The position numbers and the translations under genes are program-made. Shown one piece after another: positions 47,876-60,036 of a DNA stretch of 64,000 bases. The notes under the pieces are model-generated. The model was not told the DNA's origin. It saw only the letters and a list, made by a program, of their open reading frames with translations, and did not search any database. The DNA is taken from positions 10,059,592-10,123,591 of the forward strand of contig CP137671.1 of the NCBI GenBank assembly GCA_037976565.1. The letters are read 5' to 3'. How positions within the stretch are numbered: position 1 is the stretch's first letter; the number at the start of each line of letters is the position of its first letter. The stretch is from Mesocentrotus franciscanus (lineage: Eukaryota > Echinodermata > Echinoidea > Camarodonta > Strongylocentrotidae).

Positions 47876-49280
47876 TATGTTTTCGTTAAAATTGCCTTTA
47901 TTATTATTATTATTCTTTATTTTTCTTATTTCCAAGCACTTTTTTGTTAGCAAGATAATTTGAAAATGGCTCAATCATATGTCTTGAAATTTGGCACACA
48001 TATGTATAGGCATATGGAGAAAACACAATAAGGTTTTCAACCTTGACCTTGACTGATGACGTCATCTAGGCGCCATTTTGTGAAATTTTCTGAAAATCAA
48101 CTCATGATCATATCTTCATATCGGAAAATCATTTCTCATTCATATTTATCATGATCAAGGTCAATATCCGTCCGGTCAATTTCAGGTCAAAAACACGCGC
48201 GTACGCGTACGTCCGCGCGTCAATGCGCGCGCAAAATTTCAAAATGCTCCAAATCGTCTCAAATTCATTTTGCATACGTTTCAGGCCATTTTAAGCATTT
48301 TATAAAAATCGCGCACACGCACATGCGCGCGCTTTTGCGCGTAACACCATTACACAACATAGAATCGCCATTTTTTTCTTTCATGATATTTCCCATATTT
48401 TTCGAACAATTTGATACCATGTTTATCTCTTTATGACCATTAATAACAAGATGAGCGTCCATTCAAGATAAATGTCCGTGCGCGCGAGCTCTTGTAATAC
48501 ATAGCATATATGGGCAAAAACATGCCTATACAAAATTCATTGTAACTCTTCAGAATGGATGGAAACTCCCAATTTTTGTCATATTTGGATAGATTATGAG
48601 TCGGAGATATGATTTCATGTCTCATTTGACCCTCAATTAACTCATGACGTCATCATAATGGCCTCTAAACTCAAAATTCCAATTTGCATATTATGACGTC
48701 AGCATATTTTTGGAAAATTGATTGTATCTCTGTAAATATTGATCGATTTTCTTCCAAATTTTGATATGTTCTAGCTGAGACAATTCACTACAAATGCAGT
48801 ATTCACAATTTTTCATTTTGACAAAGGCATCATGGCGTATTTTTGCGATTAAAGGAGGCATGTCAATTTTCACATTTTGCGTGTATTCTCTATGGGACAT
48901 GACTTTTTTCAAAACTGGATTCTACATTCCCGTCTTTCGCGAGCAATATCTCCGTCGTTTTAGTTTGGTTTTCGCTTAGCTTTGAGTATGTTGTAGCTGA
49001 GACAATAAGCTATCACAAGTGTGCCATTTTTTTTTTTCGATCAGATGCCGGGATCATGCTCATATTTCACTTGCAAAGTGGGATTTGAGAATTCCATTTT
49101 CCGTTCACGTGTAATGTCCAAGTGGATTATTTTGGTATATCCGTAACGCACTTGTCAAAACCATGCTTATACAAAATCCTTTATAGTTCTTTGGCATGCA
49201 CCTGGACCCCATTTTTTCATAGAGTATGTGTCGGAGATATGATTTCATGTCTCATTTGGCTATTACAAATATTCTGACTT

Positions 49281-49417
49281 CATCAAAATGAAAAATGTTG
49301 GCAATTGAGCTTGTAGAGAATTGCCTTAGCTACTACATATCGAAATTTGGAAGAAAATTGATCAGTATTATTTTACAGAGATACACTCAATTTTCCTTCA
49401 ATATGCTGACGTCATAA
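49281..49417 (-). repeat. Same CRE-containing block inverted (U30 tail)
   Basis: The reverse complement of the U14 block lies between the shared flanks ATTCTGACTTCATCA on the left and ATTTTCGATTAAAAGCC on the right. It differs from the U14 block by a few substitutions and a 4-bp insertion (GTATTATTTTACAG). Confidence 0.8.
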
Positions 49418-49613
49418 TTTTCGATTAAAAGCCACATGTCAGAAATTTCTTAATTTGCATGTTATGCCTCAGGAAGGTAAATTTCGTTCACATCATGAAT
49501 CTACATGACATTGTTTTTTTAGCAGTATCTCGCTTATTTTTGCTCTATTTTGTCTCAAATTTTAGTTGGAACAGCCCACCTATACTTGTTCCAAACAAGT
49601 ATTACATGTCTAG

Positions 49614-51002
49614 TTTATTTTTCTTATTTCCAATCACTTTTTGTTAGCGAGATAAGTTGAAAATGGCTAAATCAAATGCCTTGAAATTTGGCATACATAT
49701 GTATAGGCATATAGACAAAGCAAAATAAGGTTTTCAACCTTGACCTTGACTGATGACGTCATCTAGGCGCCATTTTGTAAAATTTTCTGAAAATCTACTC
49801 ATGATCATATCTTCATAACGAAAATTCGTTTCTCATTCATATTTATCATGATCAAGGTCAATATCCGTCCGGTCAATTTCAGGTCAAAAACGCGCGCGCA
49901 TCCGTACGTCCGCGCAAAATTTTAAAATGCTCAAACCGTCTCAAATTCATTTTGCATACGTTTCAGGCCATTTTAAGCATTTTATAAAAAATCGCGCACA
50001 CGCACATGCGCGCGCGTTTTCGCGCGTAACACCATTACACAACATACAATCGCCATTTTTTTTCTTTCATGATATTTCCCATATTTTTCGAACAATTTGA
50101 TACCATGTTTATCTCTTTATGACCATTAATAACAAGATGAGCGTCCATTCAAGATAAATGTCCGTGCGCGCGAGCTCTTGTAATACATAGCATATATGGG
50201 CAAAAACATGCCTATACAAAATTCATTGTAACTCTTCAGAATGGATGGGAACTCCCAAATGTTGTTATATATTTGGATAGATTATGAGTCGGAGATATGA
50301 TTTCATGTCTCATTTGACCCTCAATTAACTCATGACGTCATCATAATGGCCTCCAAACTCAAAATTTCAATTTGCATATTATGACGTCAGCATATTTTTG
50401 GAAAATTGATTGTATCTCTGTAAATATTGATCGATTTTCTTCCAAATTTTGATATGTTCTAGCTGAGACAATTTTCTACAAATGCAGTTATCACGATTTT
50501 TCATTTTGACAAAGGCATCATGGCGTATTTTTGCGATTAAAGGAGGCATGTCAATTTTTCACATTTTGCGTGTATTCTCTATGGGACATGACTTTTTTCA
50601 AAACTGGATTCTACATTCCCGTCTTTCGCGAGCAATATCTCCGTCGTTTTAGTTTTGTTTTCGCTGAGCTTCTAGTATGTTGTAGCTGAGACAATAAGCT
50701 ATCACAAGTGTGCCCTTTATTTTTCGATCAGATGCCGGGATCATGCTCATATTTCACTTGCAAAGTGGGATTTGAGAATTCCATTTTCCGTTCACGTGTA
50801 ATGTCTATGTGGATTATTTTGGTATATTGGTCGCAATTGACTTAAAACGTTGCATGTTGATAGGTAAGAAAAAATATTTCATATAAAAACACAAAATCGA
50901 GAATATGCATATTTCATTGTTATTTAGATTTTAAGGTTAAAGGTCAAATATACTGTACATGGTTTCTCTAAAACCATGCTTTGTATAGACTTGAAATTTG
51001 GC
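49614..51002 (+). mobile_element. U31: array unit, M2, truncated T-gtc tail
   Basis: The first CpG tract is shortened (CCGTACGTCCGCGCAAAA near 49,900). M2 block, hypervariable TAT, standard right body. The T-gtc tail stops at CTTGAAATTTGGC (about 51002) and joins the GCGCGCGC tract of another unit, with GC shared at the junction. The 3' end is missing. Confidence 0.72.
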
Positions 51003-51578
51003 GCGCGCGCAAAATTTCAAAATGTTCCAAATCGTCTCAAATTCATTTTGGATACGTTTTAGGCCATTTTAAACATTTTATAAAAAATCGGGCACACGCA
51101 CATGCGCGTGCGTTTTCGCGCGTAACACCCTTAGACAACATAGAATCGCCATTTTTTTTTCTTTCATGATATTTCCCTTTTTTTTTCAAACAATTTGATA
51201 CCATGTTTATCTCTTTAATGACCATTAATAACAAGATGAGCGTCCATTCAAGATAAATGTCCGTGCGCGCGAGCTCTTGTAATACATAGCATATATGGGC
51301 AAAAACATGCCTATAGAAAATTCATTGTAACTCTTCAGAATGGATGGGAACTCCCAATTTTTTCATATTTGGATAGATTATGAGTCGGAGATATCATTTC
51401 ATGTCTCATTTGACGCTCAATTAACTCATGACGTCATCATAATGGCCTCCAAACTCAAAATTTCAATTTGCATATTATGACGTCAGCATATTTTTGGAAA
51501 ATTGATTGTATCTCTGTAAACATTGATCGATTTCCTTCCAAATTTTGATATGTTCTAGCTGATACAATTCTCTACAAA
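51003..51578 (+). mobile_element. U32: internal fragment of an M2 unit
   Basis: Begins inside the first CpG tract, contains the M2 block and the two downstream CREs, and ends at CTCTACAAAT (about 51578), which is immediately before GCAGT and the hypervariable site. It then passes into tail-type sequence. Confidence 0.7.
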
Positions 51579-52398
51579 TATAATGCCTCATTTTGCGTGT
51601 TAGATCTATGGGAGAAGAATGTCAATCGTTTGAGTACAACCCTATGGGAAATCTGATTCCTTGCCGTGTATTAAACCAATAGGGTTAATCTCTAAGTCTG
51701 TTGGAATATATCAAATCATCCCATTTTTATGATGTTAGTCTCCTTCCCAGACGTTTATACTTTCCAGTTATTCAGCCCAGGTATATGCAATGTTTACTAT
51801 GGGAAATCTGAGTCCTTGTCGTGTATTAAGTTTTTATTCATAGTTGGATAGAGTATGAGTCGGAGATATGATTTCTTATAAAAATAAAAAAATCTAGAAA
51901 ATGCATATTGACCTTGGAACGCAAAATACGAATTTGCATATTATGACGTCAGCATATTCATTGTAAATTGATTGTATCTCTGTAAATATTCATCGTTTTT
52001 CTTCTTAATGTTGATATGTTGTAGCTAAGACAATCTTCTCCAAGATCAGTACACATTATTTTTCATTTTGATGACGTCATCATAGTGAAAATCTTGATTA
52101 AAGGTAACATGACAGAATTTTCTTAATTTGCGTGTTATGCCTATGGGAGAGGTGAATTTCGTTCAAATGTTGAATCTACCTGACATTAATTGAGCACTAT
52201 CTAGCTTATTTGTGCTCTATGTTCTCCCAAATCTTAATATATTATAGCTGAGACCATGGGCTATAGAAACTGTGCTTTTGGTTTTTGATCAGATGTCGAG
52301 ATAATTTCGAATTTTTCAATTGAAAGTTGTAGTTGCGACCATGCCAAGGTCGTTTTTGCATGTAAAGTCTATGAGAAATATTTTTGTGTATTGGTTAA
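51579..52398 (+). repeat. Mixed tail debris from two array families
   Basis: Three joined pieces. 51,579-51,798 matches the unusual tail module of U9 (TCATCCCATTTTTATGATG). 51,799-51,908 matches a normal T-gly tail. 51,909-52,398 matches the diverged family of U21 and includes CREs, ending near TTGTGTATTGGTT. There is no terminal hairpin or CTAG end, so this is degraded array edge. Confidence 0.6.
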
Positions 52399-55300
52399 GG
52401 ATACTATGTCCTTTTGCAGCCAACATCAAATTCTGTAGAACTTTGCAGGAATTATGAATATGTCATGTACTATGTCCTATCTGTGAAATTTAAACGTTAG
52501 CAGTGTCCTAATATTCAAATTATGCAAGAAAACCCGTTTACTTGCTAGACTTCACTGTCAGACACTATTGAATGACTGACTGATTTTTTTCTTCTTTGGT
52601 AATAACATACATAAAATGAGCTGTAAAGGGTACATGAGCATTTGTCTACATCAATAACCCACTTTTTCTAATGGCCAAATTAAACTGATTGAATCTTAGC
52701 GTTGTACAAAACATACGACCATTCGGTACAATGGTCTGAAAATCAGACTATTTCTTATTGACTTGGTAGCACTTAAGTCGATCCGACAACTAATAGTCGT
52801 TATTTTCAAGAGAAAATAAGAAACATTAGAATACATATTTTAAATAAAGATAAAATATTAAGAAGAAATAAGTAGATACATGCAGTCATGACAATTATAG
52901 ACAATATGTCATAAATTATTGTCTTTAAGCTTACCCTTATTTGCATCTGGCTCGAGTTTTACTTGGTTATTTGGAACTGGATGATTAACATGGATAAAAT
53001 GAGATTGTTTACAATTTGATGAATTAAAAAAAAGTTGTATAATTTCAAATGACTACTTTATGTTTTCTGTGGCCCTCTGGTATAATAGTTTGTCTGGTTG
53101 CCATAAGTTGGGTGATGGACGTGAGCGCTGGGCTGTTGTAATGAATACGAATCAAGAAATATCAGACTTTTCTAGGGAATATTATGATTTTCAACAACAT
53201 GAAGCAAATAGTAAGCATTCAAAAACTTCAGATGCCTGTTTGATTATGATTAAAATTTGAGTCATTTCAAGTAACAAATAAGACCGTTGTCATGAAAACG
53301 GAATGTCAAAGATGTTATTTTTTAACCACGTCCCTCCCAAAAATGAAAATAAATGAACCTAATCAATACAAGGAAACATTAGAATATAATTATATTTAAA
53401 AAAAATAATAGGAAAAGAACTAGGTGGAGAATACAATCATGACAATAGACAGCGGTAATAAATTAATGTCATTAAGTTTACCCTTATTTGCATCTGGCTC
53501 GAGTTTTGCTTGGTTATTTGGTACTGGAGGATTAACATGGACAAAATGTTTACATGATCGCATTATCTCTTATTCATTCTAGTTCCAATGTTTCCTGACT
53601 GTTTTCAAGGCAATATCATGTTTGTCGATCATAGTTCTATGTAGCTTGATGTCTCATGTTATTTCTTAATAGGGAAAAGCAAACTAAGTAACTATTGTTG
53701 AATTTTAGCGACAGTCGTTCGCCATTGCTACTCTTTAATGCTGCTATGACGTGCAGTAACACATTGAAATGTCAGGACTCATGAAAAATTCGTTTAACAG
53801 TTGATTGCGCTTGGTTGAGCCCACTGTTTGCAGGAATTAGCTGAGAGAGATAGACGTGAACATTCTCACCATTAACGGCGGAATATTTTTTTCACCGCCT
53901 TTACAACGCTATTTGAATGGGAAAAAATCTAATGTTAGGCTCCATTGGGGAAGTTGACATTGTTGTTAAGAAATGTAGGTTGATTCCTCTCCGTTCATTC
54001 TATTGTTCGGACTATTAAGCTGAGAGAGATAGAAGTTGACATTCTCATGACTCATGACTAACGACCTTGCATTATTATTCTTATTTGTTCATCGTATCTA
54101 CAATGCTATTTGAACAATATTTGAATATGAATGATCATGAGCACCGGGTTTAATTTGAACCCGGGCTATGCTCTCTCTATCTCTCTCTCTCTTATTTGTC
54201 ATTGCCTTCCCTATCCCTCGTTTACTTCCTTCTTACCACGGAGTATGTAATGTGTATGTGTATGCCTCAATCATAAAGAATATAATCACTAATCGCTGAA
54301 ATTATTATTCTTCTCCTTCCCCTTCTTCATCATCTCCCATTTCCTTGCAGTAGTAGTTGTAGTAGTAATATCAGCAGTATCATAATAATCATTATTATTA
54401 TCATTATTATATTTATTATCATTGGTGTTGTTGCTATAATAGTTAATATTGTAATTATTATCATTATTATTGTTGTTGTTATTATTCTTATAATTATTTT
54501 GTGCTTCTTCTCCTTTTCATAATTATCTTTTGCAATACGTCATGTGCCCAGGATTTATTGCTATAATGCATCCAAGATGTCTACCAAATCTTTCAATTCG
54601 TTGCTGAAATATTATCAAGAGAAAATAAGAAACATTAGAATACATATTTTAAATTAAGATAAAATATTAAGAAGAAATAAGTAGATAAGTAGTTCATAAA
54701 GTCTTTGACACTTAATCTAGACAAAGTGCATATTTTCTCAAAACTTTAATCATCAATTCCTCATAATGAAAATCAAACCACAGTTAATCTTTACTAACTG
54801 TGTATTTAGGCATCAGTACAAATTAGTGTACTAAATCAATATGATGAGGGTTTATTTTTCTTCAATTTTCTGAACATTGGTCAGTGTAACAAAATTATTC
54901 CAACTTTATGGTATCAGTGTATGAAAATACGCTATAATTTTGTTTAATAAATTCATTCGTATTACTGTTAGGTTGTTCGCTCGTTTTATTCTGTACAACG
55001 CAAGTGAACGACAATGTTTGGAAAGGTTGTACTCAATTTTTTCAAGTCATAGTAATCGACGTCTTGACAAGAGACTATCTTCGTCATGCAGAAAACCGAC
55101 TGTAATAGCGTTGGTCAATTCCTTTCGTTCGAAGTTTGTTTTCACCTTAAATTCTCCATTTTATTCATATATTAAGCAAGTTTAGCAAAATTCTTTACAG
55201 ATATCATAAAAATCATAATTTGGTAATATTTACCTCTCAGCCAGCGCGTGACTAGCTTGTCTGTCCATTAGGGGGAATTTGCGGTTTTGAGGCATAGTTG

Positions 55301-55570
55301 TTTGACCTTCCACCGAGAGTCAAAATGAGTTCAATTTAAGATTGTTTTTAGTCGTCTTGCTTTGAAAAATGACCGTAATAAAACTGTGAGACTAAAATAA
55401 GACTCACGACCTTCGTCATAGGCCCATGTAGTATACCAACAACCTGAAATTAGTCTTTTAATGCTCTAATTTTTTTAAATGCCACAAGATCAAAATTAGA
55501 CCGTTTGTCCGCGATCGAAAATAGACTGTTTTAAGACATTTCGCTGGAATTAGACAATGGCAAGATCATT
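52399..55570. other. Non-array island with old family X-related repeats; no gene seen
   Basis: AT-rich sequence with none of the array unit. A segment containing AAACATTAGAATA recurs at about 52,820, 53,370 and 54,628, and CCCTTATTTGCATCTGGCTC recurs at about 52,933 and 53,478. The part from 53,650 to 54,540 is a diverged copy of family X, including TC-rich, AGT and ATT tracts. About 54,700-55,560 looks unique. Short ORFs here (81 codons at most) show no recognisable domain. This may be the pre-array host sequence or an older X array. Confidence 0.5.
54340..54505. repeat. AGT/ATT trinucleotide-rich microsatellite
   Basis: Imperfect (AGT)n followed by long ATT, ATC and GTT-rich trinucleotide runs, homologous in position to the microsatellites in the X repeats at 60 and 61 kb but more degraded. 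Confidence 0.7.
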
Positions 55571-55599
55571 AGGTGGGCTGTATATAATACAGACCACCT
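55571..55599. repeat. 5' terminal palindrome of U33 at the island border
   Basis: Preceded by non-array sequence ending GATCATT, so it defines a 5' boundary next to unrelated DNA. Confidence 0.82.
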
Positions 55600-56827
55600 T
55601 ATGTTTTCGTTAGAATTGCCTTTCTTAATTTTTCTTATTTCCAATCACTTTTTTGTTAGCAAGATAACTTGAAAATGGCTAAATCAAATGCCTTGAAATT
55701 TGGTACACATATGTATAGGCATATGGACAAAGCAAAATAATGTTTTCAACCTTGACCTTGACTGATGACGTCATCTAGGCGCCATTTTGTGAAATTTTCT
55801 GAAAATCTACTCATGATCATATCTTCATAACGGAAAGTCGTTTCTCATTCATATTTATCATGATCAAGGTCAATATCCGTCCGGTCAATTTCAGGTCAAA
55901 AAACGTGCGCGCATGCGTACGTCCGCGCGTCAGGGCGCGCGCAAAATTTCAAATTGCTCCAAATCGTCTCAAATTCATTTTGAATACGTTTCAGGCCATT
56001 TTAAGCATTTCGCAAAAAAAGCCCACACGCGCATGAGCGCGCGTTTCCGCGCGTACTTGGATTTTGCAACATAGAATCGCCAAATTTTGGCACATTTTTC
56101 CAAGCATTTTGATACCTTGTTCACCTTTTTCTGACCAGTAATAACGCAATGAGAGTCCGTTCAAGAGACATGTCCGTGCGCGCGAGCTCTTGTAATACAG
56201 AGCATATATGGGCAAAAACATGCCTATACAAAATTCATTGTAACTCTTCAGAATGGATGAGAACTCCCAATTTTTTTCATATTTGGATAGATTATGAGTC
56301 GGAGATATGATTTCATGTCTCATTTGACCCTCAATTAACTCATGACGTCATCATAATGGCCTCCGAACTCAAAATTTCAATTTGCATATTATGACGTCAG
56401 CATATTTTTGGAAAATTGATTGTATCTCTGTAAATATTGATCGATTTTCTTCCAAATTTTGATATGTTCTAGCTGAGACAATTTTCTACAAATGCAGTTG
56501 CCACGATTTTCATTTTGACAAAGGCATCATGGCGTATTTTTGCGATTAAAGGAGGCATGTCAATTTTTCACATTTTGCGTGTATTCTCTATGGGACATGA
56601 CTTTTTTCAAAACTGGATTCTACATTCCCGTCTTTCGCGAGCAATATCTCCGTCGTTTTAGTTTTGTTTTCGCTGAGCTTCGAGTATGTTGTAGCTGAGA
56701 CAATAAGCTATCACAATGTGCCCTTTATTTTTCGATCAGATGCCGGGATCATGCTCATATTTCACTTGCAAAGTGGGATTTGAGAATTCCATTTTCCGTT
56801 CACGTGTAATGTCTATGGGGATTATTT

Positions 56828-56905
56828 TGGTATAGTGGTCATAGCACTTGCCTCCCATTCCGGCGACCCAAGTTCGATTCCTGGTGGGTTAATTTTTTTT
56901 TTTTT
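56828..56905 (+). pseudogene. tRNA-Gly-like Pol III module in U33
   Basis: Box A 56828-56838, box B 56871-56881, GGGTTAA then a 13-T run to 56905. Confidence 0.62.
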
Positions 56906-57400
56906 GCCGTCGTTTTGAATTTGATTTTATGATCTTCTTCGACTATTATAACATATTATCATATACTATCACAAACAATGTAATAAAATGCCTAATTTTG
57001 CGTGTTATATCTATGGGAGAAATATGTCAATCGTTTGAGTACAACCTTATGGGAAATCTGAGTCCTTGTCGCGTATTAATTTTGTATTCATAGTTGGATA
57101 CAGTATGAGTCGGAGATATGATTTCTTATAAAAAACAAAATCTAGAAAATGCATATTTCATTTTGATATTTAGATTTGAGGGTCAAAGGTCAAATATACT
57201 GTACATGGTTTCTCTAAAACCATGCATTGTATAGACTTGAAATTTGGCACACTAATAGACCTGTATAAGAGGATTATTTCTAAAAATAAGGTCAAATCAT
57301 GCCAATGTTATCTTAACTACTTAGTATGTCACTAAACATGTGTGGCATGCACTTGGAACAGCCCACCTATACTTGTTATTAACAAGTATTACATGTCTAG

Positions 57401-58744
57401 TTAGGTGGGCTGTATATGATACAGACCACCTTATGTTTTCGTTAGAATTGCCTTTATTATTTATTTATTTATTTATTCTTTATTAGGTGGGCTGTATAAA
57501 ATACAGACCACCTTATGTTTTCGTTAGAATTGCCTTTATTATTATTTATTTATTTATTCTTTATTTATTTTTCTTATTTCCACCCACTTTTTTGTTAGCA
57601 AGATAATTTGAAAATGGCTCAATCAAATGCCTTGAAATTTGGCACACATATGTATAGGCATATGGAAAAATCAAAATAACGTTTTCAACCTTGACCTTGA
57701 CTGATGACGTCATCTAGGCGCCATTTTGTAAAATTTTCTGAAAATCTACTCATGATCATATCTTCATAACGAAAAGTCATTTCTCATTCATATTTATCAT
57801 GATCAAGGTCAATATCCGTCCGGTCAATTTCAGCTCGAAAAACGCGCGCGCATGCGTACGTCCGCGCGTAGCGCGCGCAAAATTTCAAAATGCTCTAAAT
57901 CGTCTCAAATTCATTTTGGATACGTTTCAAGCCATTTTAAGCATTTTGCAAAAAACGCGCACACGCGCATGCGCGCGCGTTTTCGCGCGTACTGGCATCT
58001 TGCAACATAGAATCGCCGAATTTTTTCTGTCATCATATTTGGCACATTTTTCCAAGCATTTTGATACCTTGTTCACCTTCTTCTGACCAGTAATAACGCA
58101 ATGAGCGTCCGTTCAAGAAACATGTCCGTGCGCGCGAGCTCTTGTAATACATAGCATATATGGGCAAAAACATGCCTATACAAAATTCATTGTAACTCTT
58201 CAGAATGGATGGAACTCCCAATTTTTTTCATATTTGGATAGATTATGAGTCGGAGATATGATTTCATGTCTCATTTGACCCTCAATTAACTCATGACGTC
58301 ATCATAATGGCCTCCGAACTCAAAATTTCAATTTGCATATTATGACGTCAGCATATTTTTGGAAAATTGATTGTATCTCTGTAAATATTGATCGATTTTC
58401 TTCCAAATTTTGATATGTTCTAGCTGAGACAATTTTCTACAAATGCAGTTCCACAATTTTTCATTTTGACAAAGGCATCATGGCGTATTTTGTGATTAAA
58501 GGAGGCATGTCAATTTTTCACATTTTGCGTGTATTCTCTATCGGACATGACTTTTTTCAAAACTGGATTCTACATTCCCGTCTTTCGCGAGCAATATCTC
58601 CGTCGTTTTAGCTTTGTTTACGCTGAACTTCGAGTATGTTGTAGCTGAGACAATAAGCTATCTCAAATGTGCCCTTGATTTTGTCTTAAATTTTAGTTGG
58701 ACCAGCCCACCTATACTTGTTCTAAACAAGTATTACAAATCTAG
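57401..58744 (+). mobile_element. U34: array unit with short tail, M1
   Basis: Two 5' palindromes, each with a centre substitution, then an M1 block, hypervariable TC and a right body ending at AAGCTATCTCAAATGTGCCC. The tail is T-short as in U4: CTA loop, ATTACAAATCTAG, CTAG 58741-58744. Confidence 0.76.
57403..57513. repeat. Two serial 5' palindromes of U34
   Basis: Palindromes at 57403-57431 (centre ATG) and 57485-57513 (centre AAA), 82 bp apart. The first follows CTAG-TT. Confidence 0.8.
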
Positions 58745-60036
58745 TTTATTTTTCTTATTTCCACCCACTTTATTGTTAGCAAGATAATTTGAAAATGGCT
58801 CAATCAAATGCCTTGAAATTTGGCACACATATGTATAGGCATATGGACAAAGCAAAATAAGGTTTTCAACCTTGACCTTGACTGATGACGTCATCTAGGC
58901 GCCATTTTGTAAAATTTTCTGAAAATCTACTCATGATCATATCTTCATAACGGAAATTCGTTTCTCATTCATATTTATCATGATTAAGGTCAATATCCGT
59001 CCGGTCAATTTCAGGTCAAAAACGCGCGCGCATGCATACGTCCGCGCGTGAGCGCGCGCAAAATAAAAAATGCTCTAAATCGTCTCAAATTCATTTTGGA
59101 TACGTTTCAGGCCATTTTAAGCATTTTATAAAAAATCGCGCACACGCACATGCGCGCGCGTTTTCGCGCGTAACACCATTACACAACATAGAATCGCCAT
59201 TTTTTTTCTTTCATGATATTTCCCATATTTTTCGAACAATTTGATACCATGTTTATCTCTTTATGACCATTAATAACAAGATGAGCGTCCATTCAAGATA
59301 AATGTACGTGCGCGCGAGCTCTTGTAATACATAGCATATATGGGCAAAAACATGCCTATACAAAATTCATTGTAACTCTTCAGAATGGATGGAAACTCCC
59401 AATTTTTTTCATATTTGGATAGATTATGAGTCGGAGATATGATTTCATGTCTCATTTGACCCTCAATTAACTCATGACGTCATCATAATGGCCTCCGAAC
59501 TCAAAATTTCAATTTGCATATTATGACGTCAGCATATTTTTGGAAAATTGATTGTATCTCTGTAAATATTGATCGATTTTCTTCCAAATTTTGATATGTT
59601 CTAGCTGAGACAATTTTCTACAAATACAGTATTTTGACAAAGGCATCATGGCGTATTTTTGCGATTAAAGGAGGCATGTCAATTTTTCACATTTTGCGTG
59701 TATTCTCTACGGGACATGACTTTTTTCAAAACTGGATTCTACATTCCCGTCTTTCGCGAGCAATATCTCCGTCGTTTTAGTTTCGTTTTCACTGAGCTTC
59801 GAGTATGTTGTAGCTGAGACAATAAGCTATCACAAATGTGCCCTTTATTTTTCGATCAGATGCCGGGATCATGCTCATATTTCACTTGCAAAGTGGGATT
59901 TGAGAATTCCATTTTCCGTTCACGTGTAATGTCTATGTGGATTATTTTGGTATAGTGGTCATAGCACTTGCCTCCCATTTCGGCGACCCACGTTCGATTC
60001 CTGGTGGGTCAATGACCCTGGTGGGTCAATTTTTTT
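58745..60036 (+). mobile_element. U35: array unit, M2, tail interrupted by the X array
   Basis: M2 block. The hypervariable site and its right flank are deleted: ACAGT joins ATTTTGACAAAGG at about 59,629. The tRNA-like module at 59948-60036 has a duplicated CCTGGTGGGTCAAT segment before the T-run. Family X sequence follows within about 15 bp. The matching tail end resumes at 62737. Confidence 0.72.
59948..60036 (+). pseudogene. tRNA-Gly-like module in U35 with duplicated 3' side
   Basis: Box A 59948-59958, box B CGTTCGATTCC 59991-60001. The 3' segment CCTGGTGGGTCAAT occurs twice, separated by GAC, before a 7-T run. Confidence 0.6.

Larger units (their letters stand above)
47838..49613 (+). 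mobile_element. U30: full array unit, M2, T-cgt tail with inverted block
   Basis: One 5' palindrome, M2 block, hypervariable ATT, right body with an added T-run (49,026-49,037). The T-cgt tail carries the CRE-containing block inverted (about 49281-49417) relative to U14. CCA loop; CTAG 49610-49613. Left half is nearly identical to U11's, including the ATGTCTTG and GGAGAAAACACAATAAGG variants. Confidence 0.76.
55571..57400 (+). mobile_element. U33: full array unit at the island border, M1, tRNA-like tail
   Basis: The array restarts here with a 5' palindrome (55571-55599) directly after island sequence GGCAAGATCATT, which gives a clean 5' boundary. M1 block with a deletion (CCAAATTTTGGCAC near 56,081), hypervariable TGC, standard right body, tRNA-like module 56828-56905, T-gly tail, ATT loop. 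CTAG 57397-57400 is followed by only TT before the next AGGTGGG. Confidence 0.79.

Noticed and set aside
54940..55185. 81-codon basic ORF in the non-array island
   Set aside because: Length is within chance expectation, there is no recognisable motif or splice context, and the surroundings are degraded repeats.
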